From an uncultured Clostridia bacterium (lineage in GTDB: Bacteria; Bacillota; Clostridia; TANB77; CAG-508), in contig CAOPQH010000021.1 in the NCBI GenBank assembly GCA_948505485.1, positions 1 to 17,047 on the forward strand: 17,047 bases of DNA. The letters are read 5' to 3'. A program made the translations under genes and the position numbers. The notes below the pieces were generated by a model. It did no database searches, was not told the origin of the DNA, and was given only the letters and a program-made list of their open reading frames with translations. Below, piece after piece: positions 6,278 to 13,758 of the stretch (within the stretch, counting starts at the first letter, position 1; each line of letters starts with the position of its first letter).

Positions 6278-7624
6278 TTAAACCCCATATGCTGAGAACA
6301 AGAAGTTACCCATATATACTTGTACACAAGGTACCAATACTACAACTACAAAGAATATAAGCACAATACCAACAATTATATACACAACCTGTGGTAATGT
6401 CTTCATTATATTATCTAATGTATTATCTATATCTATATCCATATACTCAACTAATTTCTCCATCATCTCTGACAAATCTGTTTGCATACCTATCTTTAAC
6501 ATCTCTGTTATCATTGGTGATGCCAAATTAGAATTTTCAAACGGCTCAATCCAAGAAGCACCCATCAATGTATTGTTTATTGATGTTTCTATAATAGACA
6601 ACATTACGTAATTTTTTACTACGTTTTTACTTACCTCTAATGAATCTTGAATTCTCATCCCATTTTGTAAATTAAGCAACATTGCTTTCATTAATCTTGA
6701 AAAATCTAGTCCAAATATTAACTTACCAAATATAGGCATTTTATATTTAAAGTAATCAAAATTATATTTACCTTTAGGCGTATTTATATATGATATTAAT
6801 GCACCTATTGCACCTACTATAATAAGTGTTGGAATATACCAATACTGCATTAATGTATTTATTACACCTTGAAACCACAATGTTATCCATGGTAATGAAT
6901 CTTTTGTTCCTAACTGATCAAATACCTTTTGTATTGATGGTATTGCAAATAATGTTCCTACAAATAACATTACAAGTAATAATACAAATTGTACCAAATT
7001 AGGCACCAATATACTTCTTAGTTTTTTATTTACTCTTTCGTTATCATCTAAATATTTTACTGCTTGTTGTAAAGAATTTGTAAGTGATCCAGAAAGTTCT
7101 CCTACTTTTATCATGTTTATGTATATGTACGGGAATATGTTTGAATAATATTCCATTGTTGTATACATATTCTCACCAGCTTCAACTCCTGCAAGTATAT
7201 CTTCTAATACACCTTTTAAAGTGATATTTTCTGTACTTTGTATTATTGTAGCCAATGCATGTATATTATTGAAATTGGCTTTTTTCAATAAATAAAAGTT
7301 TTGTGTAAATATTACCAAGTCTCTTTTTGTTATTTTTTCTGCTTTTGCAAAATACAAGTTTATTTTTTCTCTGGTAGTTTGAATTTTTGCCTTATTTCTA
7401 CCAACTTCAGTTGTATTTACATTTTTCATTATTTCATCTATACTTGTAACATTTTTCTTTTTGGTTTTCTTTTGTTTAGATTTGTATGCTGTTTGTACTA
7501 TTGTTATTGGTATGTAATTGTTATTTTTTAACTTTTTTATTAATGTCATTCTACTCGCTTCTTCTACTCTATTGCTTACTACATTACCATTATGTGTTAC
7601 AGCTTTATAATAGTAAATTGGCAT
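6278..7624 (-). CDS. pilC: Type IV pilus inner-membrane platform protein PilC
   Basis: Member of the T2SF/PilC family (448 residues), the polytopic membrane protein on which PilB and PilT act. The N-terminus MPIYYYKAVTHNGNVVSNRVEE is the typical opening. Two T2SF repeats are visible: one around 100-200 with FTQNFYLLKKA and MIKVGELSGSL, and one around 305-400 with LDFSRLMKAMLLNLQNG and EMLKIGMQTDLSEM. Membrane segments lie near 207-229, 258-280 and 411-435. A basic insert rich in Lys (49-58) follows the N-terminal region. The perfect ribosome binding site AAGGAGGT precedes ATG at 7624. It is the last gene of the pilus locus, 30 bases after pilT, and is followed by a hairpin terminator. Confidence 0.93.
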   Translation of the reverse strand: MPIYYYKAVTHNGNVVSNRVEEASRMTLIKKLKNNNYIPITIVQTAYKSKQKKTKKKNVTSIDEIMKNVNTTEVGRNKAKIQTTREKINLYFAKAEKITKRDLVIFTQNFYLLKKANFNNIHALATIIQSTENITLKGVLEDILAGVEAGENMYTTMEYYSNIFPYIYINMIKVGELSGSLTNSLQQAVKYLDDNERVNKKLRSILVPNLVQFVLLLVMLFVGTLFAIPSIQKVFDQLGTKDSLPWITLWFQGVINTLMQYWYIPTLIIVGAIGALISYINTPKGKYNFDYFKYKMPIFGKLIFGLDFSRLMKAMLLNLQNGMRIQDSLEVSKNVVKNYVMLSIIETSINNTLMGASWIEPFENSNLASPMITEMLKIGMQTDLSEMMEKLVEYMDIDIDNTLDNIMKTLPQVVYIIVGIVLIFFVVVVLVPCVQVYMGNFLFSAYGV

Positions 7625-7654
7625 TTATAAGACCTCCTTTTTTGTTACCTTATA

Positions 7655-8791
7655 TTAAAAACCACCAAGGTTATTTCCCATCATATTTCCTTTTCCGTCT
7701 TTTTTTATTTTCATTTGCATTATTGTTCTATTTAGAGTTTCTATATTCTTTTCTTCTATTTGTTCTTTTGCTTGATCTAATGTTATTCTATCATCTACAA
7801 AAAGTTTTGCTAAAGAATTAATTAAACCTATACTTCCTTTTTCTAAATTACTCTGTATAGCGTCTTCTATTTCTGATACACTAATTTTTTCTTTTCTTAT
7901 TATACCACCAATTATATTGTCTACTACCATAACTTCTGGTACTAATACTAATTTTCCACTTATATCTTTTAATAATCTTTGTGATACTACTAATTTTAAT
8001 ACTGCAGATAATAAGTATTTTATACTTGCTTGATCTCTTACTTCATAGAAGTTTATCATTCTATCTATTGTTTCTGCACATGATTTTGTATGTAATGTTC
8101 CTATAACTAAATGTCCTGATTCAGCCATTTCTATAGCTGCTTCCATTGTTACTTTATCTCTTATTTCTCCTATTACTAATATATCGCAATCTTCTCTTAG
8201 TGAATTTTTTACACCATCACTAAATGTTAAGCTATCTTTTCCTTTACCTATTTCTTTTTGTACTATTAACGATTTTTTAGATGTATGCTTATACTCTATA
8301 GGGTTTTCTAATGTTAATATTTTTTTATTTTGATTTTCGTTTATATAATTTATTAATGCATTTAATGTTGTACTTTTTCCAGAGTTTGTTTTTCCTGTTA
8401 CCAATATTAATCCTTGTGGTTGATATGTCATTCTTCTTACTATATCTGGAACTCCTAATGATTCATAAGATGGTAAATCATTTTTTATTAATCTTAATGT
8501 AGCTGTTGGAATATCATCAGAAGATGATATGTTTACTCTTAATCTTATTCCTTTATGTTCATGTGAACAGTCAAGTTTTCTCGTTGTTCTATATATTTCA
8601 TCTTGATCTAAATTTCCCATAACTAAATAGTCATAGACCTCGTTCATATCTTCACGTGTTAATACTTCCATTTCTTCTATTTGTATTAACTCTCTTGAAA
8701 TTCTTAATATTGGCTTGTTTCCTGCTATTAAATGCACATCTGATGCGTCTTTCTCCATTGCTATATCTAAAACTTTATTCATATCTATCAT
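7655..8791 (-). CDS. pilT: Type IV pilus retraction ATPase PilT
   Basis: Hexameric secretion ATPase of 378 residues that powers pilus disassembly and twitching. The short N-terminal domain (ASDVHLIAGNKPILRI, 16-31) and the absence of a MshEN domain fit PilT and not PilB. Visible are Walker A GKTNSGKST (133-141), Asp box LENPIEY (161-167), Walker B ILVIGEIRD (204-212) and His box GTLHTKS (231-237). The C-terminal AIRNLIRE retraction motif appears only as a loose match (NIIGGIIRKEK, 292-302), and the Asp box has Asn where Asp is usual, so it is a divergent PilT. AGAGGAGGA precedes the ATG at 8791, with 22 bases between the pilB stop and this start. The tail is a glycine/asparagine/methionine-rich stretch. 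Confidence 0.92.
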   Translation of the reverse strand: MIDMNKVLDIAMEKDASDVHLIAGNKPILRISRELIQIEEMEVLTREDMNEVYDYLVMGNLDQDEIYRTTRKLDCSHEHKGIRLRVNISSSDDIPTATLRLIKNDLPSYESLGVPDIVRRMTYQPQGLILVTGKTNSGKSTTLNALINYINENQNKKILTLENPIEYKHTSKKSLIVQKEIGKGKDSLTFSDGVKNSLREDCDILVIGEIRDKVTMEAAIEMAESGHLVIGTLHTKSCAETIDRMINFYEVRDQASIKYLLSAVLKLVVSQRLLKDISGKLVLVPEVMVVDNIIGGIIRKEKISVSEIEDAIQSNLEKGSIGLINSLAKLFVDDRITLDQAKEQIEEKNIETLNRTIMQMKIKKDGKGNMMGNNLGGF

Positions 8792-8813
8792 GTTAAAAAT
8801 CCTCCTCTTTTGT

Positions 8814-10454
8814 TTAATAAATTAATAATTTTTTATTTAATTCTTCTAATGTTGTATGTCCTTGTACTACTTTATTTATTCCATCTACTACAAGTGGTTT
8901 ATATCCTTCTTCTAAAGCTTTTCTTCTTATTTCAATACTTGATGCACCATTTACAATTAGTTCTTTAATTTCATCTGTAATGTCTAATATTTCAAATACT
9001 CCCATTCTATCATAGTATCCAGAATTATTACATTTAGCACATCCTACTGCATCATATGTTTTTGCCCCTTTTGTATCTATTTCAATATTGTATTGTTTAG
9101 ATATGTTTTCTATTATTTTTAATTCTTCGTCTGTGAATTCTCTTTCCTTTTTACAATGTGGACATATTCTTCTTACTAATCTTTGTGATATTGTTGTTGC
9201 TAATGTACTTGCAATATCATAATCTGATAGTCCCATTTTTCTTAATCTTGTTATTACTTCTATACTATTTGTTGTATGTATTGTAGATAACACATAATGT
9301 CCTGTTTGTCCAGCTTGTACTGCTATTTCTGCAGTTTCCTTATCTCTTACTTCCCCTACTAATACTATGTCTGGATCTTGTCTTAATACAGTTCTTAGAG
9401 AATTTGAAAAACTTACCTTTGCATCTATTTCAATTTGATTTAATCCATCAATTCTTATTTCAACAGGGTCTTCTATTGTTACAATATTTATTTCTGGTCT
9501 ATTTAAGTAATCTATTATACTATATAATGTTGTTGTCTTTCCTTCTCCTGTTGGTGCTGCCATAATTGTCATACTATTTCTTTTATTTATGCTTTTGTCT
9601 AATGTTTTTTCATCTCCAGGAAATCCTAATTCAAATATATTTCTAATATCTGAATTTTTCTTTAAAAGTCTTAAAACGAATTTCTCTCCGTATACATTTT
9701 TTTGTGATGATACACGAATATTATAATCTTCATATAGTAATATTCTACCATCTTGCGATTCTTGTTTTTCTTGATGCATATTTGATATAGCTTTTAATCT
9801 ACCTATTATTTGTGATTGTTTATCTTTTGCAATATTTGCTGCTGTAAACAATTCACCATCTATTCTATATCTTACTCTAACAACATCTTGTAATGGCTCT
9901 ATATGTATGTCACTTGCTCTTTTTGACATTCCTGTTTTTATAATATTATCTACCAATTCTGTAATTGAATTTCCCTGACCAGTTATATCTAAATTTTCTG
10001 AAGTTGTTGATCCCTCTAATGACATTATAATTCTTTCTATATCACTTTCAAAAGTAATATAATTATCCATTATTAAACCTTTGTTAAGTAATATAATTCT
10101 TACACTCTCTATACTTCTGTTAGCTGTTGCATCTGCAAAGCATACCTTAATTCTTCCTGCATCAATATCAAAAGGTATTACTTTATTTTTTTTCATAATA
10201 TCTGATGAAATATAGTCTGTTGGTTTAATTTTTATATCTGATGATTTCAATAATATACCTTTTTGCCCTAATATTTCCCCAATTGCTTCTATCAATGTTT
10301 TTGGATTTGCTACATTTAATGAATACAAAATATCTCCTAATTTTTTATTAGGATTTTCTCTTTGCATTTCTAATGCCCTTTCTATATCTGCCTCTGTTAC
10401 AATACCTCTTCTAACTAATTCAACTCCTATTGGTTGTCTTCTTCTAACATCCAT
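8814..10454 (-). CDS. pilB: Type IV pilus extension ATPase PilB
   Basis: GspE/PilB ATPase of 546 residues that drives pilus polymerisation from the cytoplasmic face of the membrane. An N-terminal MshEN-type domain (about 1-145, beginning PIGVELVRRGIVTEADIERAL) is of the kind that can bind c-di-GMP; binding is not shown here. The ATPase core has Walker A APTGEGKTT (300-308), Asp box TIEDPVE (326-332), Walker B IVLVGEVRD (363-371) and His box STIHTTN (390-396). The zinc tetracysteine is C431, C434, C472 and C475. The first Walker A glycine is Ala300, unlike the common GPTGSGKTT. ATG at 10454 follows GGAAG. A 93-base A+T-rich gap separates it from the minor pilin gene. Confidence 0.95.
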   Translation of the reverse strand: MDVRRRQPIGVELVRRGIVTEADIERALEMQRENPNKKLGDILYSLNVANPKTLIEAIGEILGQKGILLKSSDIKIKPTDYISSDIMKKNKVIPFDIDAGRIKVCFADATANRSIESVRIILLNKGLIMDNYITFESDIERIIMSLEGSTTSENLDITGQGNSITELVDNIIKTGMSKRASDIHIEPLQDVVRVRYRIDGELFTAANIAKDKQSQIIGRLKAISNMHQEKQESQDGRILLYEDYNIRVSSQKNVYGEKFVLRLLKKNSDIRNIFELGFPGDEKTLDKSINKRNSMTIMAAPTGEGKTTTLYSIIDYLNRPEINIVTIEDPVEIRIDGLNQIEIDAKVSFSNSLRTVLRQDPDIVLVGEVRDKETAEIAVQAGQTGHYVLSTIHTTNSIEVITRLRKMGLSDYDIASTLATTISQRLVRRICPHCKKEREFTDEELKIIENISKQYNIEIDTKGAKTYDAVGCAKCNNSGYYDRMGVFEILDITDEIKELIVNGASSIEIRRKALEEGYKPLVVDGINKVVQGHTTLEELNKKLLIY

Positions 10455-10547
10455 ATTATTTCTTCCTTTCTTTTGTATACTCTATTATATTATAAAACAA
10501 TTTTGTCACTTTTTGTTGATTTTTTGTAAATTACATATATTTACCAA

Positions 10548-11021
10548 TTATCTACCTGTATCCCATAATGGTTTTTGTTCATCATCATCAGATGGTCTAA
10601 CATAATTCGGATTTTTAATTATTGTAAATATATCTAAAGCTTGCTCTTTTCCATTAACACTATATTGTACCTTTGCTGTTACTTTTTTCATTACATCTTC
10701 GGCACCTTGTCCAAATAAATCCGTTGAACTTTGAACCTCACAATTTACTTTATAGCCAGGTTTATTAAATTTATTATTTTCATCTTGATTGTTTATATAG
10801 TTATTCATAGTTTCTTGATCTATAGTATCATATCCAGAATTTTTTGCATATTCTAAAATATCTATTATCATATAAGTTGCTGTTGACTTTCTCTCTATCT
10901 CTTTAGAATTTTGTGTATAATTATAAATCAATGTAGTTATTAACCCTACAAATAAAAGTATAATTATAATCGCAACAGATATATCAATCCCTGTAACTCC
11001 ACTTTCACTCTTAATCTTCAT
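10548..11021 (-). CDS. Minor pilin with non-canonical prepilin signal
   Basis: A 157-residue pilin-like protein. The leader KIKSESG ends in Gly8, followed by VTGIDISVAIIIILLFVGL, a hydrophobic helix like that of type IV pilins. Cleavage after Gly8 by PilD is inferred. Position +5 of the mature protein is Asp13 instead of the canonical Glu. The rest is a hydrophilic globular domain with one cysteine and ends in DDDEQKPLWDTGR. No similarity beyond the N-terminus is recognised. A minor or tip pilin or a PilV-like protein is the likely role, given its place between pilD and pilB. AAAGGAG precedes the ATG at 11021, and the pilD stop is only 11 bases upstream. Confidence 0.75.
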   Translation of the reverse strand: MKIKSESGVTGIDISVAIIIILLFVGLITTLIYNYTQNSKEIERKSTATYMIIDILEYAKNSGYDTIDQETMNNYINNQDENNKFNKPGYKVNCEVQSSTDLFGQGAEDVMKKVTAKVQYSVNGKEQALDIFTIIKNPNYVRPSDDDEQKPLWDTGR

Positions 11022-11032
11022 AGTAGACTCCT

Positions 11033-11848
11033 TTACATTGTTCTATTTAATAAAAATGTCATTATTAAAAATATTATTATATTTGAAATACATATAAAAT
11101 ATCCTATTCTAATATCTTTTCCTAATATCTTCTCTGTATCTTTTGTATTTTTCACTTTATCTACTATCTTATGTATTAATAAATAAATTGCCATTGCCAA
11201 TGTTGCTACAATTATAGAATTAATTGTAATATACTCTCCTGTAAAAACCGCCATAATGAATATTAACATTAAAATTCCATTTAAATAACTGTTTTTTCTA
11301 TATTTAGTAAGAGTAACATTATCTAATATAAGAATCACTACAAAAGTTCCTAAATATATAGCATACCTAAGCAAATTAGCTTTTTCAACCACGTATAAAT
11401 ATATAATATAAATTAAAGATATAATCACTCCATAAGCCAAAACTGGTCTTTCTATTTTTCTATTCTCTTTATCAATACCACCAATTAAAATTATTAATGT
11501 TAAATATAAAATTGTAAATAAATAAAACACTGCATTTGACCAATTAAAATTGTATAAATCAATCTTTAATGCCACTGCAAATAATACAAATAACACTCCA
11601 GACAATACTTCTAATACTAAATATCTTACTCTTATCTTTTGTTTACAATTTTTGCACTTCCCTTTTTGGCAAATGTAACTTATTATTGGTATTAGTTCTA
11701 AAAAACCTAATTTATGATTACATTTAGGACAATATGAATGTTTGTGAGTTATGTTTTCTCTTTTAGGTATTCTGTGTACTGCTAGTGTGTAAAAACTTCC
11801 AAACATGCATCCTATTAGAAATAATGTTATATATAGTATTATGTTCAT
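11033..11848 (-). CDS. pilD: Prepilin peptidase PilD (altered GxGD motif)
   Basis: Membrane aspartic peptidase of family A24 (271 residues) that removes prepilin leaders and, in the family, N-methylates the new N-terminus. The N-terminal domain is clear: FLIGCMFGSFYTLAVHRIP (10-28), then zinc cysteine pairs C40/C43 and C65/C68, then RYLVLEVLSG (75-84). The peptidase half has the first catalytic Asp as D126 in GGIDKENRKI. The second would be D176 in LILDNVTL, where the two glycines of GxGD are replaced by Leu. About seven or eight hydrophobic segments follow. Activity is therefore likely but unproven. AAGGAG precedes ATG at 11848, and it has a good promoter of its own downstream of the pilin gene. 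Confidence 0.85.
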   Translation of the reverse strand: MNIILYITLFLIGCMFGSFYTLAVHRIPKRENITHKHSYCPKCNHKLGFLELIPIISYICQKGKCKNCKQKIRVRYLVLEVLSGVLFVLFAVALKIDLYNFNWSNAVFYLFTILYLTLIILIGGIDKENRKIERPVLAYGVIISLIYIIYLYVVEKANLLRYAIYLGTFVVILILDNVTLTKYRKNSYLNGILMLIFIMAVFTGEYITINSIIVATLAMAIYLLIHKIVDKVKNTKDTEKILGKDIRIGYFICISNIIIFLIMTFLLNRTM

Positions 11849-11870
11849 GTGTACTCCTTACATAAAAATT

Positions 11871-11900
11871 ATTATAATGCTTAAATATATGTTTTTTCAA
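11871..11900 (-). promoter_or_regulatory. Sigma-A-like promoter of pilD
   Basis: Minus strand: TTGAAA (11900-11895), 18-base spacer, TATAAT (11876-11871). It lies after the pilin 3' hairpin and about 16-20 bases upstream of the pilD ribosome binding site, so pilD and later genes may be transcribed apart from the pilin gene. Confidence 0.5.
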
Positions 11901-11940
11901 AAGCTCATATTTTAACATTATAGTGTTTTATAGAAATCAA

Positions 11941-11966
11941 GGCATATACATATATATGCATATGCC
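11941..11966 (-). terminator. Hairpin at the 3' end of the pilin gene
   Basis: GGCATAT (11941-11947) pairs with ATATGCC (11960-11966); three more pairs follow after one mismatch. On the minus strand it comes 16 bases after the pilin stop and is followed by TTGATTTC. A partial terminator or 3' stabiliser would let pilin mRNA exceed that of the machinery genes. Confidence 0.5.
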
Positions 11967-11982
11967 TAATTTATGTTATTAT

Positions 11983-12411
11983 TTAATCTCCTTGAAGTTT
12001 TGCTTCTAAAGTATATATATTTGTTTTTCCTGCAACTGGAGATCCTTCTACTGCAACTACTTTACTTCCTATAGTTATTTTCACTTTAAAGCCGTTTCCT
12101 GTATAAGTTGTATCTTTTTCAGCCTGTACATTTTCATTTGTTAATACTGTTACTATATTGCCGCCATTAATTTCTGTTGGCTCTGTTGATGCGCTAGTTG
12201 GGTCTTCATGGTTAGCCATTATTGTATTCATTGCTAGTGAAACCTTTTCTTTTGCTTCTGATTCTAAAGTTGCTTTTTGAGATGCAGTTGCTTTTGTTAA
12301 TACTCCATTGTCTCCTGTTAACATTGCAATTGATACTCCTGCTAATATTAATAATACTATAATTGTGATAACTAATGCTACTAATGTAACACCTTTTTGT
12401 TGTTTTAACAT
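11983..12411 (-). CDS. Type IV pilin, probable major subunit
   Basis: A 142-residue prepilin with a short leader MLKQQKG and the mature start VTLVALVITIIVLLILAGVS, a pattern I know from many clostridial pilin-like proteins. Cleavage is expected after Gly7. Position +5 is Ala12 instead of Glu, which in canonical pilins pairs with the neighbouring N-terminus during assembly. The mature body has an alpha-helical spine to about residue 66 and then a small beta-rich domain without cysteines. Its own spacing, a strong AAGGAGG site before ATG at 12411, a possible promoter upstream and a hairpin downstream suggest high expression, hence the call as major pilin. Only one other pilin is seen in the locus. 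Confidence 0.85.
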   Translation of the reverse strand: MLKQQKGVTLVALVITIIVLLILAGVSIAMLTGDNGVLTKATASQKATLESEAKEKVSLAMNTIMANHEDPTSASTEPTEINGGNIVTVLTNENVQAEKDTTYTGNGFKVKITIGSKVVAVEGSPVAGKTNIYTLEAKLQGD

Positions 12412-12449
12412 AAAAAATTCCTCCTTAATAAAATATTCTTTTGTATATA

Positions 12450-12478
12450 TTTATAAAATAAATATAACTATATGCTAA
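12450..12478 (-). promoter_or_regulatory. Possible promoter of the pilin gene
   Basis: Minus strand: TTAGCA (12478-12473), 17-base spacer, TATAAA (12455-12450). The -35 match is only four of six. It sits in the 97-base gap before the pilin gene, where an extra promoter would make sense. In sequence this A+T-rich, chance matches are common. Confidence 0.35.
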
Positions 12479-12508
12479 TCTATTTTAACGTCCTTTTGTT
12501 TTAAAGTT

Positions 12509-12997
12509 TTATTTTGTTCCTTTGTCATTGTTTACATATGGACTTGTGTTTGTTGTTGTTTGGCTTTGTGATGTTGGTGTACTAGTTCCTTGTGTTGTAT
12601 TTGATTTTGTACTATTATTACTTGTGCTCGTTGCTTGCGAAGTTGTTGTTCCAGAGGTACTTGTTCCTGTTGTTCCACTAGTTGATGTGTTTTGTTTTAC
12701 CTCCTCTTCTTGATATGAAGAAAAAGGATTTGGTTTTCCTGGATTGTAGCCATTTGATCTTTGATAATTTGTTAGATCATTTGAATTTATTTCATATGTT
12801 AATATTACTTGCTCGTTTTCTGTTACATTTCCTTGTTCTAATTCTTTTTTTACGTCTGATGGTACTACATATGAAACTTTTTCTGGCATTGTTTTATTAC
12901 CAGGTGTATATGCATATAATACTACTCCAAATAACAAAATTACTGCTATACATAATAGTAACATTATAATAATTTCTCGAATAACTTTTTTAGCCAT
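12509..12997 (-). CDS. Membrane-anchored Ser/Thr-rich protein in the PilP position
   Basis: A 162-residue protein with a short basic cytoplasmic start (MAKKVIREI), one membrane segment (about 9-29) and an extracytoplasmic remainder. A middle segment contains YNPGKPNPFSSY (84-95). The GKxNPF pattern resembles the G-R-R-D-P-F motif of PilP lipoproteins, but no beta-domain follows. From about 103 to 152 the chain is almost only Ser, Thr, Asn, Gln and Gly and must be disordered, possibly a linker or cell-wall-spanning stalk. Order after PilM-PilN and PilO suggests a PilP-like part of the alignment complex; this is inference. ATG at 12997 follows AAGGAGG, 14 bases after the PilO-like stop. Confidence 0.7.
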   Translation of the reverse strand: MAKKVIREIIIMLLLCIAVILLFGVVLYAYTPGNKTMPEKVSYVVPSDVKKELEQGNVTENEQVILTYEINSNDLTNYQRSNGYNPGKPNPFSSYQEEEVKQNTSTSGTTGTSTSGTTTSQATSTSNNSTKSNTTQGTSTPTSQSQTTTNTSPYVNNDKGTK

Positions 12998-13011
12998 TTT
13001 ATCCTCCTTCT

Positions 13012-13758
13012 TTATCTTGTTGTATTTGTAGTGTTTGTACTTGTCACGTTTGTTGTATTGGTTGTATTTGTTGTGTTAGCTGTATTAGTTGAATTTGTAG
13101 TATTGCTTGAAGTTGTATTATTTGTTGTATTTGTTGTGTCTTCTTCTGTTGGTTGACTTGTTAATGTTGATTCGTCGATATCAATACTAATATCTTTACA
13201 TGTAAATGTTCCTACTAAGTCGTCTGTACTTCCTCCTGGAACCATTTTGAAGTCTTCTATTTTAAATCCTAAACGATCATCATTTTCTATATCTGATATG
13301 AAATCTGTAATTCCTATATAATTACCAGTTACTGTAAATTTCAAATCATATAACCCTTGTGTATTACTACTTCCTTTTGTTACTTCTAACTTCATTACAA
13401 CACCTTCACTAGTTGCATGATTTCCTACTTTTGTCCAAATGTATTCTATTGCGTATTTTTCAAACTTTGCTGCTGCATCTACTTCGTCATTACTACTTAA
13501 AACAACTAAATCTTCATAACTTTGTTTTTCGTTTTGTAATGTTTTTAAACTTTTGTTTAAATTTGTAAGTTCTGCTTGGTAGTCTGAACTTGCAAGTTTA
13601 GATGCTTCTTCTATTTTAGTATCTAATTTACTATTTTCATTTTTTATTTCTAGTATACCTAAAATTTCTAGTGGCCCAACTTCTAATTTATTTATAACTA
13701 TATATCCTCCTAAAAGTAGTAATAAACATATTAGTACTACTATTAATATTTTTCTCAT
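13012..13758 (-). CDS. pilO: PilO-like pilus assembly protein with Asn/Thr repeat tail
   Basis: A 248-residue bitopic membrane protein: membrane segment 4-22, coiled coil about 35-85, then a compact ferredoxin-like domain (about 100-195) including GNYIGITDFISDIENDDR, which is the typical PilO core. PilO pairs with PilN and links the cytoplasmic ring to the outer part of the machine. Residues 204-248 are a low-complexity tail of Asn-Thr-Thr repeats ending TNTTR, outside the membrane, with many N-x-T/S sequons. At DNA level the tail is a degenerate 9-base repeat (about 13015-13140). ATG at 13758 overlaps the PilM-PilN stop by 4 bases, so translation is coupled. Confidence 0.8.
   Translation of the reverse strand: MRKILIVVLICLLLLLGGYIVINKLEVGPLEILGILEIKNENSKLDTKIEEASKLASSDYQAELTNLNKSLKTLQNEKQSYEDLVVLSSNDEVDAAAKFEKYAIEYIWTKVGNHATSEGVVMKLEVTKGSSNTQGLYDLKFTVTGNYIGITDFISDIENDDRLGFKIEDFKMVPGGSTDDLVGTFTCKDISIDIDESTLTSQPTEEDTTNTTNNTTSSNTTNSTNTANTTNTTNTTNVTSTNTTNTTR

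Noticed and set aside
6077..6327. Two open frames of 66 and 78 codons between pilC and the ROK kinase gene.
   Set aside because: They cross the pilC end, the terminator hairpin and the palindromic repeat, have cysteine/serine- or arginine-rich random composition and no credible ribosome binding site.
10455..10547. Promoter for pilB in the 93-base gap (GTGACA and TATAAT on the minus strand).
   Set aside because: The spacing between the best -35 and -10 candidates is 14 or less, or 19 and more, so no convincing pair was found.
13015..13140. CRISPR-like or tandem repeat array.
   Set aside because: The repetition is explained by Asn-Thr-Thr codons of the PilO-like tail. There are no spacers and no conserved repeat unit of CRISPR length.
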